Assembly (NCBI GenBank): GCA_964596985.1
Contig: CAZQWG010000011.1
Coordinates: 1-56,902, forward strand
Origin: GCA-020345945 sp964596985
GTDB taxonomy: Archaea > Thermoproteota > Bathyarchaeia > RBG-16-48-13 > GCA-020345945
Direction: 5' to 3'
Length of the DNA stretch: 56,902 nucleotides
A program made the position numbers and the translations under genes. The notes under the pieces are model-generated. The model searched no databases, was not told the DNA's origin, and saw nothing but the letters and a program-made list of their open reading frames with translations. The stretch's first letter is position 1; each line of letters begins with the position of its first letter. Of this stretch, positions 34,094 through 41,650 are shown in pieces.

Positions 34094-34522
34094 CTATTTT
34101 CCGCCCTCATGTAGATAGACTGTGACTTCACCTTCATCATCTTTGACTGCTCTTACCCGTATTCTCCGCGGGGGATTCTCCATTCCCCTGTACCAGAGAC
34201 GCTCATTCAATTCCGGGGTTAATTTGATTGTTTCAGGTTTCATATGTCGGAGAATAAACCCTCTCAGAACCTTCATTGCCTTAGGGGTACGCCTCCACCG
34301 AGGTACTTTCCATGCATCCTGCAGGGGAACCGTGTAAATCCGTTCCTCAACAATGTTCTCTGGAGGTGCGATCTCTTCTTCCCGTCTCTCCTGGTCGGCC
34401 TCAAGCTCCTCCAGATCCTTAGACTCCTCTGCCGCAGACTCCTCTATATCTCTTGGTTCTTCCAAGAGTTCAGGTGTCTCTGCTTCAGGTGTCTCGGGGG
34501 CTTTTCTTCGCTTAGGCGTCAA
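34094..34522 (-). CDS. rpl31e: Ribosomal protein L31e with acidic N-terminal extension
   Basis: 142 residues; the family usually has about 90. The last 80 residues (ERIYTVPLQDAWKVPRWRRTPKAMKVLRGF...RRIRVRAVKDDEGEVTVYL) are L31e. The first 58 or so form a Glu/Asp-rich, proline-containing tail (EAETPELLEEPRDIEESAAEE piece shown). No internal start with a good ribosome site was found at the core boundary. L31e sits near the exit tunnel, so an acidic tail would project outward. Confidence 0.9.
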   Translation of the reverse strand: MTPKRRKAPETPEAETPELLEEPRDIEESAAEESKDLEELEADQERREEEIAPPENIVEERIYTVPLQDAWKVPRWRRTPKAMKVLRGFILRHMKPETIKLTPELNERLWYRGMENPPRRIRVRAVKDDEGEVTVYLHEGGK

Positions 34523-34534
34523 GTCTGGTGCCTC

Positions 34535-34690
34535 CTACGGCTTCAATTTTCTTAGGCGCCATCGCCTACGCTTGGGGTTGAATCTGACCCGCCCAAAGGT
34601 GCGTGCTACGATCCAGGTAGGTACGGGTTTGCTCCTTTTGCCTGCGCTTGCTAGGCGTCTCTTTTTTGCGGTGGGTTTGTTCCTAGCCAA
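34535..34690 (-). CDS. rpl39e: Ribosomal protein L39e
   Basis: 51 residues, start TTG 34690. ARNKPTAKKRRLASAGKRSK and PVPTWIVARTFGRVRFNPKR end in RRRWRLRKLKP, a complete L39e. It lines the peptide exit tunnel. It lies between L31e and the PDCD5-like gene, with 12 bases to L31e. Confidence 0.93.
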   Translation of the reverse strand: MARNKPTAKKRRLASAGKRSKPVPTWIVARTFGRVRFNPKRRRWRLRKLKP

Positions 34691-34694
34691 ACAT

Positions 34695-35024
34695 CTACAA
34701 CCTTCTTATCTGTCTGTCTCTTCTTTTGGATTGCAGCTGATACAGTATTTGTCTCAGTTGCTCATCCGAGATCGGTAGGTTGACTTTCCCGCTTTGAGCA
34801 AGCTGAATCAGCTGAAGCTCTAACTGTTGAGCGAAGTCGGGGCGAACCATCTTGATATTCGCCAATCTCTGTCTTCCCTGCGGGTCCAGAACCTTTCGGA
34901 GCACGACTTTCTTTGCGGCTTCAACTTGTTCTTGCCTCTGCTCCTCGGCAGCCCTTTGTTGCATCGCCTGAAGCCGGCGTCTTCTAATTTCTTCGAGTTC
35001 TGCGGGATCTGAATCAGAGCTCAA
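34695..35024 (-). CDS. PDCD5/TFAR19-like DNA-binding protein
   Basis: 109 residues. Helical: EEIRRRRLQAMQQRAAEEQRQ, followed by VLDPQGRQRLANIKMVRPDFAQQLE and a basic C-terminus (RRDRQIRRL). This is the archaeal homologue of eukaryotic PDCD5, a small DNA-binding protein of unsettled role. Located between L39e and S19e as in many archaea. Confidence 0.9.
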   Translation of the reverse strand: MSSDSDPAELEEIRRRRLQAMQQRAAEEQRQEQVEAAKKVVLRKVLDPQGRQRLANIKMVRPDFAQQLELQLIQLAQSGKVNLPISDEQLRQILYQLQSKRRDRQIRRL

Positions 35025-35049
35025 ATCGATTTCACCCTAGAGGGAATGG

Positions 35050-35505
35050 TTAGTATGCCTTCAAGGAGGGGGTTTCCTTTTCAATCCTCTTCTTGATCTC
35101 GGCGGCATGGCGATCTAGCAAACTCTTTCCGGTCTTGGTCAGGACTCTTCCTTTTCCTTCGAGAGTTTCAACCAACCCAGCCTTTTCTAACTGCTGCAGT
35201 ATGGTTCGGATCACCGCCCCACTGCTCTTCCTGAAATGGGCAGGAGTGTTCCCAATACGTTTTCGTCCACCATAGAGGAGACGAAGATGGGAAACTCCGA
35301 TGGGTTCGGAGATATAGATCTTTCTTATGACTGAGGCGGAACGTATGTACCACCAGTTCGGGTCCTCCGGAGGTCTTTCTCGGTCGGACCCTGTCTTAGC
35401 AAACCTGCTCCATTCCGGGGGTGATACCTCGGGAACGTTTTCGCGTAGGTGTTCGGCCACTTCATGGATGTACAGGTCTGCGGGTACATCGTAGACTGTC
35501 GGCAA
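35050..35505 (-). CDS. rps19e: Ribosomal protein S19e
   Basis: 151 residues: MPTVYDVPADLYIHEVAEHLRENVPEVSPPEWSRFAKTGSDRERPPEDPNWWYIRSA shown in parts, with VSPPEWSRFAKTG and the recognition helix around GGRKRIGNTPAHFRKSSGAVIR. A winged-helix protein of the small subunit needed for late maturation of 18S-like rRNA. First gene of this stretch of the ribosomal block. Confidence 0.94.
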   Translation of the reverse strand: MPTVYDVPADLYIHEVAEHLRENVPEVSPPEWSRFAKTGSDRERPPEDPNWWYIRSASVIRKIYISEPIGVSHLRLLYGGRKRIGNTPAHFRKSSGAVIRTILQQLEKAGLVETLEGKGRVLTKTGKSLLDRHAAEIKKRIEKETPSLKAY

Positions 35506-35619
35506 GATAGTTAGACCCCGATGAATTTTCGGAGACTATTCGGTAGAGTTCGATATAAAGGCTTTGAAGACAAGAATACAATTCAAAGCTTGCCAGTATT
35601 TGTCGGGATTCTCGGTGGT

Positions 35620-35937
35620 CTAATGTCTGAGTCTGAGAGGAATCCTGGAGATCCCACCGCAGAGGAGACAGGTCAAGACTAGATGGGGTTCCCTTCTCGG
35701 CTGAAGACGTATTCTGCTTGTTGAACCGGGGAATATGAGACGTTTGCAGTGGCGGCAGATCAGCATTCTATGTCGTCTGGGAATTCTTATGTTATGCCGC
35801 TTTCCTATCTTCAGGGCTATGCCAGCATACCTTTGGGCAAGTTCTTTGTCGATAGGGTGAAGCCTCAGAGCCTCCTCGAATAGGAGTTCGACCCTAGTTC
35901 TTGCGATCCGCCGTTCATTTGCTCTTCGGCTTTTCAT
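35620..35937 (-). CDS. rnp4: RNase P protein component 4 (Rnp4/Rpp21)
   Basis: About 105 residues from ATG 35937 (MKSRRANERRIARTRVELLF). The frame reads on to 36006, but this part lies inside the next gene and is unlikely to be translated. Two N-terminal helices followed by a zinc ribbon with C-x2-C (CRHCKRL) and CLLCGG. Rnp4 binds Rnp1/Rpp29 and helps the RNase P RNA cut pre-tRNA. It overlaps the DUF1616 gene by 23 bases. Confidence 0.88.
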   Translation of the reverse strand: MKSRRANERRIARTRVELLFEEALRLHPIDKELAQRYAGIALKIGKRHNIRIPRRHRMLICRHCKRLIFPGSTSRIRLQPRREPHLVLTCLLCGGISRIPLRLRH

Positions 35938-36550
35938 GGAACGGCCACACGTCTCTACCTTGGGATAGCAGAAACTTCCTCCACGCGGCAAAGAGTCCGA
36001 AGGCAACGGTTACTAGGCTCAGACTGATGAAGACCGGAATGGTTCGTATACCCCAAGGCGTGAAGTTCAGTACTAGGGCTGTCAGCGGTGAGATAGCAAG
36101 ACTCAATCCAATGCTGAGAGAGAAGCGCTCTATTTCATCGAGTTCGCCTTTCTTCGGGAAGAGGGCTTCAACGAAGCAGTATCCAGGAATAAATAGGATG
36201 AAGGTGAAGCCTAGTATGTACCTAATCACAATGAACCAGCCAGCCTCTACAGGGATTAAAAGACTAGAGAGGACTGTGAAGATCAGGACGATGGTCACGT
36301 ACCAAAGCCATCTCGACCAAGGAGATTTCAGGTACTGCATGAACTCTGTTGGAGGAGGGATAGGTTCCTCAAGCTCTATCCTTCCTTCTTCTTTCAACTG
36401 CGATATGTGATCTGCGATTGTTTCTCTTGAAGCGGGAGATTTCGTTTGTACGAGTTTCGCTAGCTCTTCAACGGTCTTCGGCTTCTTGGTTCTTAAGGTT
36501 CTTAGGATAAGGTCATTGAGGCTTTCAGGCTTTTTCTTTCTTGATGGCAT
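35915..36550 (-). CDS. DUF1616 membrane protein with N-terminal winged-helix-like domain
   Basis: 211 residues. The first 80 are a wHTH-like domain (TVEELAKLVQTKSPASRETIADHISQLKEEGRIEL) of the kind seen in archaeal DNA-binding proteins. Four membrane helices follow (YVTIVLIFTVLSSLLIP; FIVIRYILGFTFILFIPGY; SLSIGLSLAISPLTALVL; TIPVFISLSLVTVAFG). DUF1616 has no known function. The fusion resembles a membrane-anchored transcription regulator. Confidence 0.75.
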   Translation of the reverse strand: MPSRKKKPESLNDLILRTLRTKKPKTVEELAKLVQTKSPASRETIADHISQLKEEGRIELEEPIPPPTEFMQYLKSPWSRWLWYVTIVLIFTVLSSLLIPVEAGWFIVIRYILGFTFILFIPGYCFVEALFPKKGELDEIERFSLSIGLSLAISPLTALVLNFTPWGIRTIPVFISLSLVTVAFGLFAAWRKFLLSQGRDVWPFHEKPKSK

Positions 36551-36909
36551 GGATCTGGGTCACAACCAAGGATAACTGTGAAGAGGTGGCCGTTGGATTT
36601 TATGTGGTTCTTCTCGGTTTCTTCTGGTTCTTATGTTTTGCGGGAAGCCAGAAGGAGTTCCCTCTTGACTGGAAGGAGCTTCGTCAGACGGCTCAACCTC
36701 GGAGGAGGCGGCGAGGATATCGGAGAAACGGGATCAGAGTTCTTGATCTGGCAGACTCCCGGATATGCTGCAAAGCTCTATACCATCACTGCGCAGATTA
36801 CTTGACTCTATATCGGTGAGAAAGATCATTGATTCTCATGCTTGGGCGAATCCTTGAGGGCTGTCCTCGTCCATAAAACAATAATATCTTAGCCTAGATC
36901 TTCGATGCT
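36551..36909. other. Divergent intergenic region, small frame uncertain
   Basis: Between the DUF1616 gene and the MetE-like gene. A plus-strand frame (36541-36819) has a membrane-like segment GFYVVLLGFFWFLCFAG but no clear ribosome site and becomes Arg-rich; I regard it as unproven. Otherwise only promoter-type AT-rich DNA near 36880 (AATAATATCTTAG). Confidence 0.4.
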
Positions 36910-37863
36910 ATGATTCATTCTACAGACGCAGGAAGCCTCCCTTATCCTGGGGGCTTCGATGAAGAAAGGTTTCTCCATGGCTGCGAGCTGTTCGAGCGCA
37001 GCCAGTTTCAAGAATGCCTAGAGAACCTAGAGTCTGTGGAGTACTTTGAGAAGATGGTTAGTGACACGTTCATAGATAAGATAAACTCAGGAATCGACGT
37101 TCCCTGCTATCCTCAGTACAGAGATATGATAACTCAGTTCACACGATTCTACGAGATTCACGAGGGATACTTCGCAAGTATACCGGAGGATCTACTTACA
37201 GATCAGGGATACAATCCCAGGTATACGTTCATCGCTGAAGTCGAGGTTCTCAAGAAGTATTCCAAGGAGATATGTGAAAGAACAGGGAAGGAACGAGTCG
37301 ATTTCAAAATATGCATAACAAGCCCGCTCGACCTCTCATTTAGGGTTCCTACAGAGTTCCTAGTATCGATGGCTAAGAATGCTATCGCAGACTCAAAGTA
37401 CCTGAGAACCCGTATCGTCACCCTCGATATCCCAAGCTTCGGTTACCTAATGGTGGTTGATAGGACCTTGGAATCCTGCCGAGACTTCTTCGACGGAGTC
37501 AAGGCAACAGGTAAGGATGTTGAAGCCGCCCTTCACCTGCATTCAGGTAATCATAGAGATTTTCTGGAGATTGAATCATTGGATATTTTAGAGATCCATT
37601 CTGAGATCTTGGAAAGCCCCCCGATACTTAAGAAGGAACTTGAATCTTACGACAAGTTCATTCAAGCAGGGATAGCGTCCACATCAAACCTGCAGGAGCT
37701 GGAGCCTTTAGGGGTTCTTGAGGGGAGAGCCAAAAGGGCGGCTGATCTGTTCGGAGACAGAGTGAGATATTTATCCTCTGATTGTGCATTGAAAGGGCTG
37801 CCGAGCTACGAGATGGCCCTACAAACGCTTAGAAACGTATCCAGGGTCGCTCAAGAGGCATGA
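36910..37863 (+). CDS. MetE/UROD-like barrel protein (methionine synthase-related)
   Basis: 317 residues. The fold markers of the MetE C-terminal barrel are present: GSLPYP at the start, the strand ending LHLHSGN, EIHSEI and the late SSDCALKGLPSYEMA with one Cys. In MetE a His, Cys, Glu, Cys set binds zinc. Here His209 and His211 with Ser212 replace the His-x-Cys pattern, so zinc binding is doubtful or altered. Function unknown: methyl transfer to a thiol is possible. It precedes a PrpD-family gene by 37 bases on the same strand. Confidence 0.7.
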   Translation: MIHSTDAGSLPYPGGFDEERFLHGCELFERSQFQECLENLESVEYFEKMVSDTFIDKINSGIDVPCYPQYRDMITQFTRFYEIHEGYFASIPEDLLTDQGYNPRYTFIAEVEVLKKYSKEICERTGKERVDFKICITSPLDLSFRVPTEFLVSMAKNAIADSKYLRTRIVTLDIPSFGYLMVVDRTLESCRDFFDGVKATGKDVEAALHLHSGNHRDFLEIESLDILEIHSEILESPPILKKELESYDKFIQAGIASTSNLQELEPLGVLEGRAKRAADLFGDRVRYLSSDCALKGLPSYEMALQTLRNVSRVAQEA

Positions 37864-37900
37864 CGAGAACTTATTGACCGCCTAGTCTAGAGGAGGAGGG

Positions 37901-39352
37901 ATGCCTACTTACGGTCGAAGTAACCAAATAACCTTCTTATGCGATGGACTTGGACATGCAGTAAGGTTAGGTGAGAAGATGATGCCCTCCAAAGGGGAGA
38001 CGTATTCAGAACAGATTGTGAGATACGCTTGCAACACCAGTATTAAAGATCTACCTGGAGACGTAGTGCAAAAGGCGAAGACAATCATTCTCGACTCAAT
38101 CGGAGCCATCCTTGCCGCATCGTCTCCAAGATACTCGGCTAGCAGGGTAATAACAGAGTTCGTCCGAAGGCTAGGGGGCATAGAAGAATCAACCGTGATA
38201 GGACGAAATTATAAGACCGCCTCTGTTCATGCCGCCCTCACAAATGGCACCTTAGGCTATTACTGTGACATCGAAGCACACCATCCAGGAGCCATCCTCC
38301 ATCCCGCGGCCGTCCTGCTTCCGTCGATATTGGCAGTATCAGAGAAGGAGAACGTGTCAGGCGGTGAAGTCATCACCGCATTCACTATCGGCGTCGACCT
38401 CGAAACGAGGTTCAGTTATGCGCTCTCACCCAAGGCGCAGTACGCTCGCGGTTTTCATCCTTCCTGTGTATGCGGATCTCTCGCTGCTTCTCTGGCTGCA
38501 GGAAAGATCTTGGGGTTAGGGGAGGAGGGAATGTTGAATGCGCTGGGTCTATCGGGCTGTCAGGCCTCAGGTCTGCTGGCCTGGGAGACCGACAAGACCG
38601 AGATGTCGAGACCCTTCCAAATGGGCATTGCCGCCCGAAACGGGGTTACCTCAGCCCTACTCGCCAAAGAAGGCTTCTCTGGTCCTGAAGTGCTTGAAGG
38701 GAAATACAACATCTTCAACGCTTTCTCAGGGGTAAGCAACTACGGGGAATTGTCGAAGGAACTGGGAGAAACGTATCAGATCATGGCGTTGGCTCTGAAG
38801 AGATACTCCTGCTGCGCCTTCCTTCATCCAGGTCTCGACGCACTTCTCAAGGTTATGAAACAGAACCAGGTAAAAATCGAAGAGATCAAGAGGATTACCC
38901 TCAGATTCCCTAGCTCCGGGGCGAAGCTCATCGACAACGCGGCACTTAGATCCCATAACGCCCAGTACATACTCGCCGTGGCTGCACTTAGGAAGGGCGT
39001 GAAAATAGACGACATACTGGCCGACTGGCATAGCGACCAGCGGGTTGAAGCGCTCTCCGATCGTGTAGAAATCGTCTACGACGAGGAACTCGACCAAGAC
39101 TTCCCACAAAAATATGCTAGCATCATCATCCTCGAGACGTCGAGGGGGGAGAGGTTTGAAGATAGAGTAGATTTTGCTAGAGGAACCCCGGAAAACCCAA
39201 TGAGCGATAAAGAGATTGAGGAAAAATTCCTCGATCTCGCAGCAGCGGTGGTCGATGGGAATAGAGCAGGAAAGATCATCAGTGTCATTCGGAACCTAGA
39301 GGAATGCCGGGGGATACGAGACCTAACCGCTCTCCTAAGCTTCGATCAGTGA
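37901..39352 (+). CDS. MmgE/PrpD-family protein
   Basis: 483 residues (or 457 from ATG 37979 preceded by GGTGAG; a strong GGAGGAGG lies just before the first ATG). Conserved blocks are DLPGDVVQKAKTIILDSIGA, ALTNGTLGYYCDIEAHHPGAILHPAAVLLP with the Asp-x-x-x-His, and AARNGVTSALLAKEGFSGPE. PrpD/2-methylcitrate dehydratase members isomerise or dehydrate organic acids, but many are unassigned, including iminodisuccinate-epimerase-like and cis-aconitate decarboxylase forms. The operon partner is the MetE-like protein. Confidence 0.85.
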   Translation: MPTYGRSNQITFLCDGLGHAVRLGEKMMPSKGETYSEQIVRYACNTSIKDLPGDVVQKAKTIILDSIGAILAASSPRYSASRVITEFVRRLGGIEESTVIGRNYKTASVHAALTNGTLGYYCDIEAHHPGAILHPAAVLLPSILAVSEKENVSGGEVITAFTIGVDLETRFSYALSPKAQYARGFHPSCVCGSLAASLAAGKILGLGEEGMLNALGLSGCQASGLLAWETDKTEMSRPFQMGIAARNGVTSALLAKEGFSGPEVLEGKYNIFNAFSGVSNYGELSKELGETYQIMALALKRYSCCAFLHPGLDALLKVMKQNQVKIEEIKRITLRFPSSGAKLIDNAALRSHNAQYILAVAALRKGVKIDDILADWHSDQRVEALSDRVEIVYDEELDQDFPQKYASIIILETSRGERFEDRVDFARGTPENPMSDKEIEEKFLDLAAAVVDGNRAGKIISVIRNLEECRGIRDLTALLSFDQ

Positions 39353-39400
39353 CACGTACCATAGCACACCAGCGACCCTATTCTCACGTCGGTCTTGGCA

Positions 39401-40054
39401 CTACCTGGACTTTGTTTCTACCTTATGATTGTGAAGTTTCCGCTTGTAGTACTTATCTGCCTGATAGATCGCCCCTACAGGATTGTGTGCCATTACTCTA
39501 TCTTTAGCAACCAACACAGTCACGGGCGCCTTCGAATGCATCAAGAAGAGTGAATCATGTCCAACACAAAGCCCTATCAAGACATTAAGATCGGTACCTT
39601 CATCAGCCAGAAGCATCGCCTGAGCAACAGGATTGCACATCGGCTCCATAGATCCCGGACTGACTTTCTCGTCATCACGCAATCCAAGTTCCTCTTTGGG
39701 AACGCAGCCAGTCTTGCAGACTACAGAAGCCACTTCGAATCCGTTCTCTTCAATGATCTCCTTGACTATTCTAGCCTCTTTCCTGAGACCAACGCAACAG
39801 GCTATGCCAATCTTCTTTGCTCCGATCATACGAGCAAACTCCATAGTCTCCTCCAACCTTGTCCATCTCAGGTATCCCTGGGCCTCTATTCTCGCCGCGG
39901 CTACCGCTAGCTCCATGATCTTTGGGTCCTCATACCTCTCTCGGGCTCTCTTCAATGTCTTGATAGAGGTATTTGTTGGGCAGTTCTTCAGTTTTGACGT
40001 AGCTTCCAAATCGCCGTGTCTACACAGACACGCACACACTGTACACTGAATCAT
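39401..40054 (-). CDS. DUF1847 cysteine-rich protein
   Basis: 217 residues. N-terminal CTVCACLCRHG and KNCPTN, then AKKIGIACCVGLRKEARIVKEIIE, VVCKTGCVPKEELGL, MCNPVAQAMLLADEGTDLNVLIGLCVGHDSLF and APVTVLVAKDRVMAHNPVGAIY. These are the blocks of DUF1847, a metal-binding family frequent in anaerobes with unknown activity. Stand-alone gene converging with the PrpD gene. Confidence 0.85.
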   Translation of the reverse strand: MIQCTVCACLCRHGDLEATSKLKNCPTNTSIKTLKRARERYEDPKIMELAVAAARIEAQGYLRWTRLEETMEFARMIGAKKIGIACCVGLRKEARIVKEIIEENGFEVASVVCKTGCVPKEELGLRDDEKVSPGSMEPMCNPVAQAMLLADEGTDLNVLIGLCVGHDSLFLMHSKAPVTVLVAKDRVMAHNPVGAIYQADKYYKRKLHNHKVETKSR

Positions 40055-40207
40055 AGTAAAGTTGACCCCTTAACTTGTGAAATCTATTCCTACAGAATCA
40101 GCAACCAGTCTATTAACGATTCATTGAACATACCATGGGGAAGTATTCTGCCCGCGACACAAAGCATAAGCACTATACTAGTAGCACAGGAGTAAGAGTA
40201 GAAGAGA

Positions 40208-40333
40208 ATGAAGATCACCGACATCACAACCTTCGAATTCAACTACAAGTCAAACATCGTTCGTGAACCAGAAGGACATACTTACCCGATTCTCTCGACA
40301 CCATTTCAAAAGATCATTATTGAAACGGCTTGA
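40208..40333 (+). pseudogene. Enolase/mandelate-racemase superfamily fragment
   Basis: A frame of 41 codons (MKITDITTFEFNYKSNIVREPEGHTYP and on) matches the N-terminal start of enolase-superfamily sugar-acid dehydratases, in which such a MKITDI...F..Y.SN opening is common. It stops at TGA 40331 and no continuation is found. It is most likely the remnant of a deleted gene. An AAGAGAATG ribosome site remains. Confidence 0.5.
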
Positions 40334-40465
40334 AATATCGAAAGCAGACGGTTCAAGTCGAGCCTCGAACTAGGGCAGGACTCTTGCCAGATGGGTTTCA
40401 CAATACAAACGAAGGATGTTACGACCTTCTGATGACGAGTCTCTCTATTGTTTGGCGCATGAGCA

Positions 40466-40774
40466 CTATTTCTGCGGAGGCTTTTTCATGTTCTCGAGGA
40501 TGTGCTCTAGGATTGCCTCTGCTCCTGGACCGAATATCGTTCTAATCCCTGTCTCCAAATGCTCAGGGTTTCGGAGGATTCCACTCCCTCCCATATGATA
40601 TATGAAGGCTGATGTACCAGATTCTCCGAGTATTTCCTTCATGCTCTGCTCAGCCACCTCAGGGAAAGAAGCCTCAAGGGCAAGTTTTGCTGCTTCATCT
40701 CGAAAACCTCTAGCCACGAAGAGTTCCTCCTCTAGTTGATAACATACCGATGTTTGATGCTTTCCAGGGAACAC
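40466..40774 (-). CDS. Small conserved-looking hypothetical protein
   Basis: 102 residues, family not assigned. The pattern MKEILGESGTSAFIYHMGG...GIRTIFGPGAEAILEHILENM resembles small archaeal proteins that I cannot name with confidence. No cysteines for a metal site and no membrane segment. The response-regulator gene lies 33 bases further left and is read ahead in the opposite order, so the two may be unrelated. Confidence 0.55.
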   Translation of the reverse strand: MFPGKHQTSVCYQLEEELFVARGFRDEAAKLALEASFPEVAEQSMKEILGESGTSAFIYHMGGSGILRNPEHLETGIRTIFGPGAEAILEHILENMKKPPQK

Positions 40775-40807
40775 CTAAGCCCAACGAAAGACCACTCCTC
40801 TGCAGAT

Positions 40808-41263
40808 CTATTCTGGTTGTAATTTTTGCTTCAGTTTTCGGGCGCGGGTCTCGATCCAGTCTGCTACCTTCTCCTCGCTCATACTCTCGGCTTCCTCCTG
40901 CTCCTTCAGCTTCTCCTCTACGACTTTCAGCAGTCTCCTGTATTTCACGGGTTTCTTGAGGTATGCGTCAGCCTTCAGGTTCACCGATTCCATCGCGTTC
41001 TCCAGTGAAGGGTAACCTGTAAGCATGATCTTCATCATCCGAGGCGTGGTGTCTTTCAGCTTGGTCAGGAGTTCTGTGCCTTCCATGTCTGGGAGCTTGA
41101 TATCCAGTAGTGCTAGGTTGAAGTACCTCTCCTCAGTTTTCTCCACGGCTTCTCGACCAGTCTCCGCCGTATCGACGCTGTAACCCTCCGACTCAAGGAC
41201 CGCTCTCAAGCTACGGAGGATGGCTTGGTCGTCGTCGACAATCAGGATACTCTTCTCCTCCAT
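40808..41263 (-). CDS. Response regulator receiver protein
   Basis: 151 residues from ATG 41263 after GGGGTGATC; a longer start at 41278 is less likely. Receiver fold with acidic pocket ILIVDDDQ, phosphoacceptor Asp54 in LLDIKLPDMEG, Thr in MLTGYPS and Lys in LKKPVKY. Only a helical, charged tail of about 30 residues follows, so there is no DNA-binding domain. It may be the target of the kinase at 48372, which is not adjacent. Confidence 0.88.
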   Translation of the reverse strand: MEEKSILIVDDDQAILRSLRAVLESEGYSVDTAETGREAVEKTEERYFNLALLDIKLPDMEGTELLTKLKDTTPRMMKIMLTGYPSLENAMESVNLKADAYLKKPVKYRRLLKVVEEKLKEQEEAESMSEEKVADWIETRARKLKQKLQPE

Positions 41264-41332
41264 CAGATCACCCCTCACGTGAATAATATCTGAATTGAAT
41301 GCCGAACCTGCCTACCTCGAAGCGCATTTTAG

Positions 41333-41399
41333 TTCAACACATCTACTAGCCCCGTTTGCATACCGCAGCCTGATAATTAAGGTATTTGCTACGGTAAAA
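41333..41399. repeat. 67-bp repeat, copy 1 (upstream of trpE)
   Basis: TTCAACACATCTAC (41333-41346) and a 27-base block (41373-41399, beginning ATAATTAAGG) both recur at 52891-52957 with the same spacing. The 26 bases between are only partly alike. The AT-rich ATAATTAA could be a TATA-like element. Confidence 0.7.
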
Positions 41400-41568
41400 C
41401 TAGGTCTGAACGGGAAGAGCATATCGGGTCTCTCCAGGGATGGCCCCAAAGAGGCTATGATTTCAACAAAACATAAAGAGAGAACCCTAGTCTGGGAACA
41501 ACACCGAAAACAGGGCGGCAATAATATAGCACATGTTTCCTACGCGTCTCTACGGTTCAGGCATATCA

Positions 41569-41600
41569 TGTACATTACTGTACACATAAGCATTAAATAT
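41569..41600 (+). promoter_or_regulatory. trp operon promoter with two TGTACA boxes
   Basis: TGTACA at 41569-41574 and 41579-41584, separated by TTAC, followed nine bases later by a TATA-like TTAAATAT (41593-41600), about 50 bases before the trpE ATG. TGTACA is the TRP-box sequence bound by the tryptophan-sensing repressor TrpY in Methanothermobacter. Location next to the TATA box fits repression of the trp operon. No TrpY gene is in this window. Confidence 0.55.
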
Positions 41601-41650
41601 GTCATGTGTGTTCTTGGCAGTATCCGTAACGCAGCAAAGGCGACTACCAT

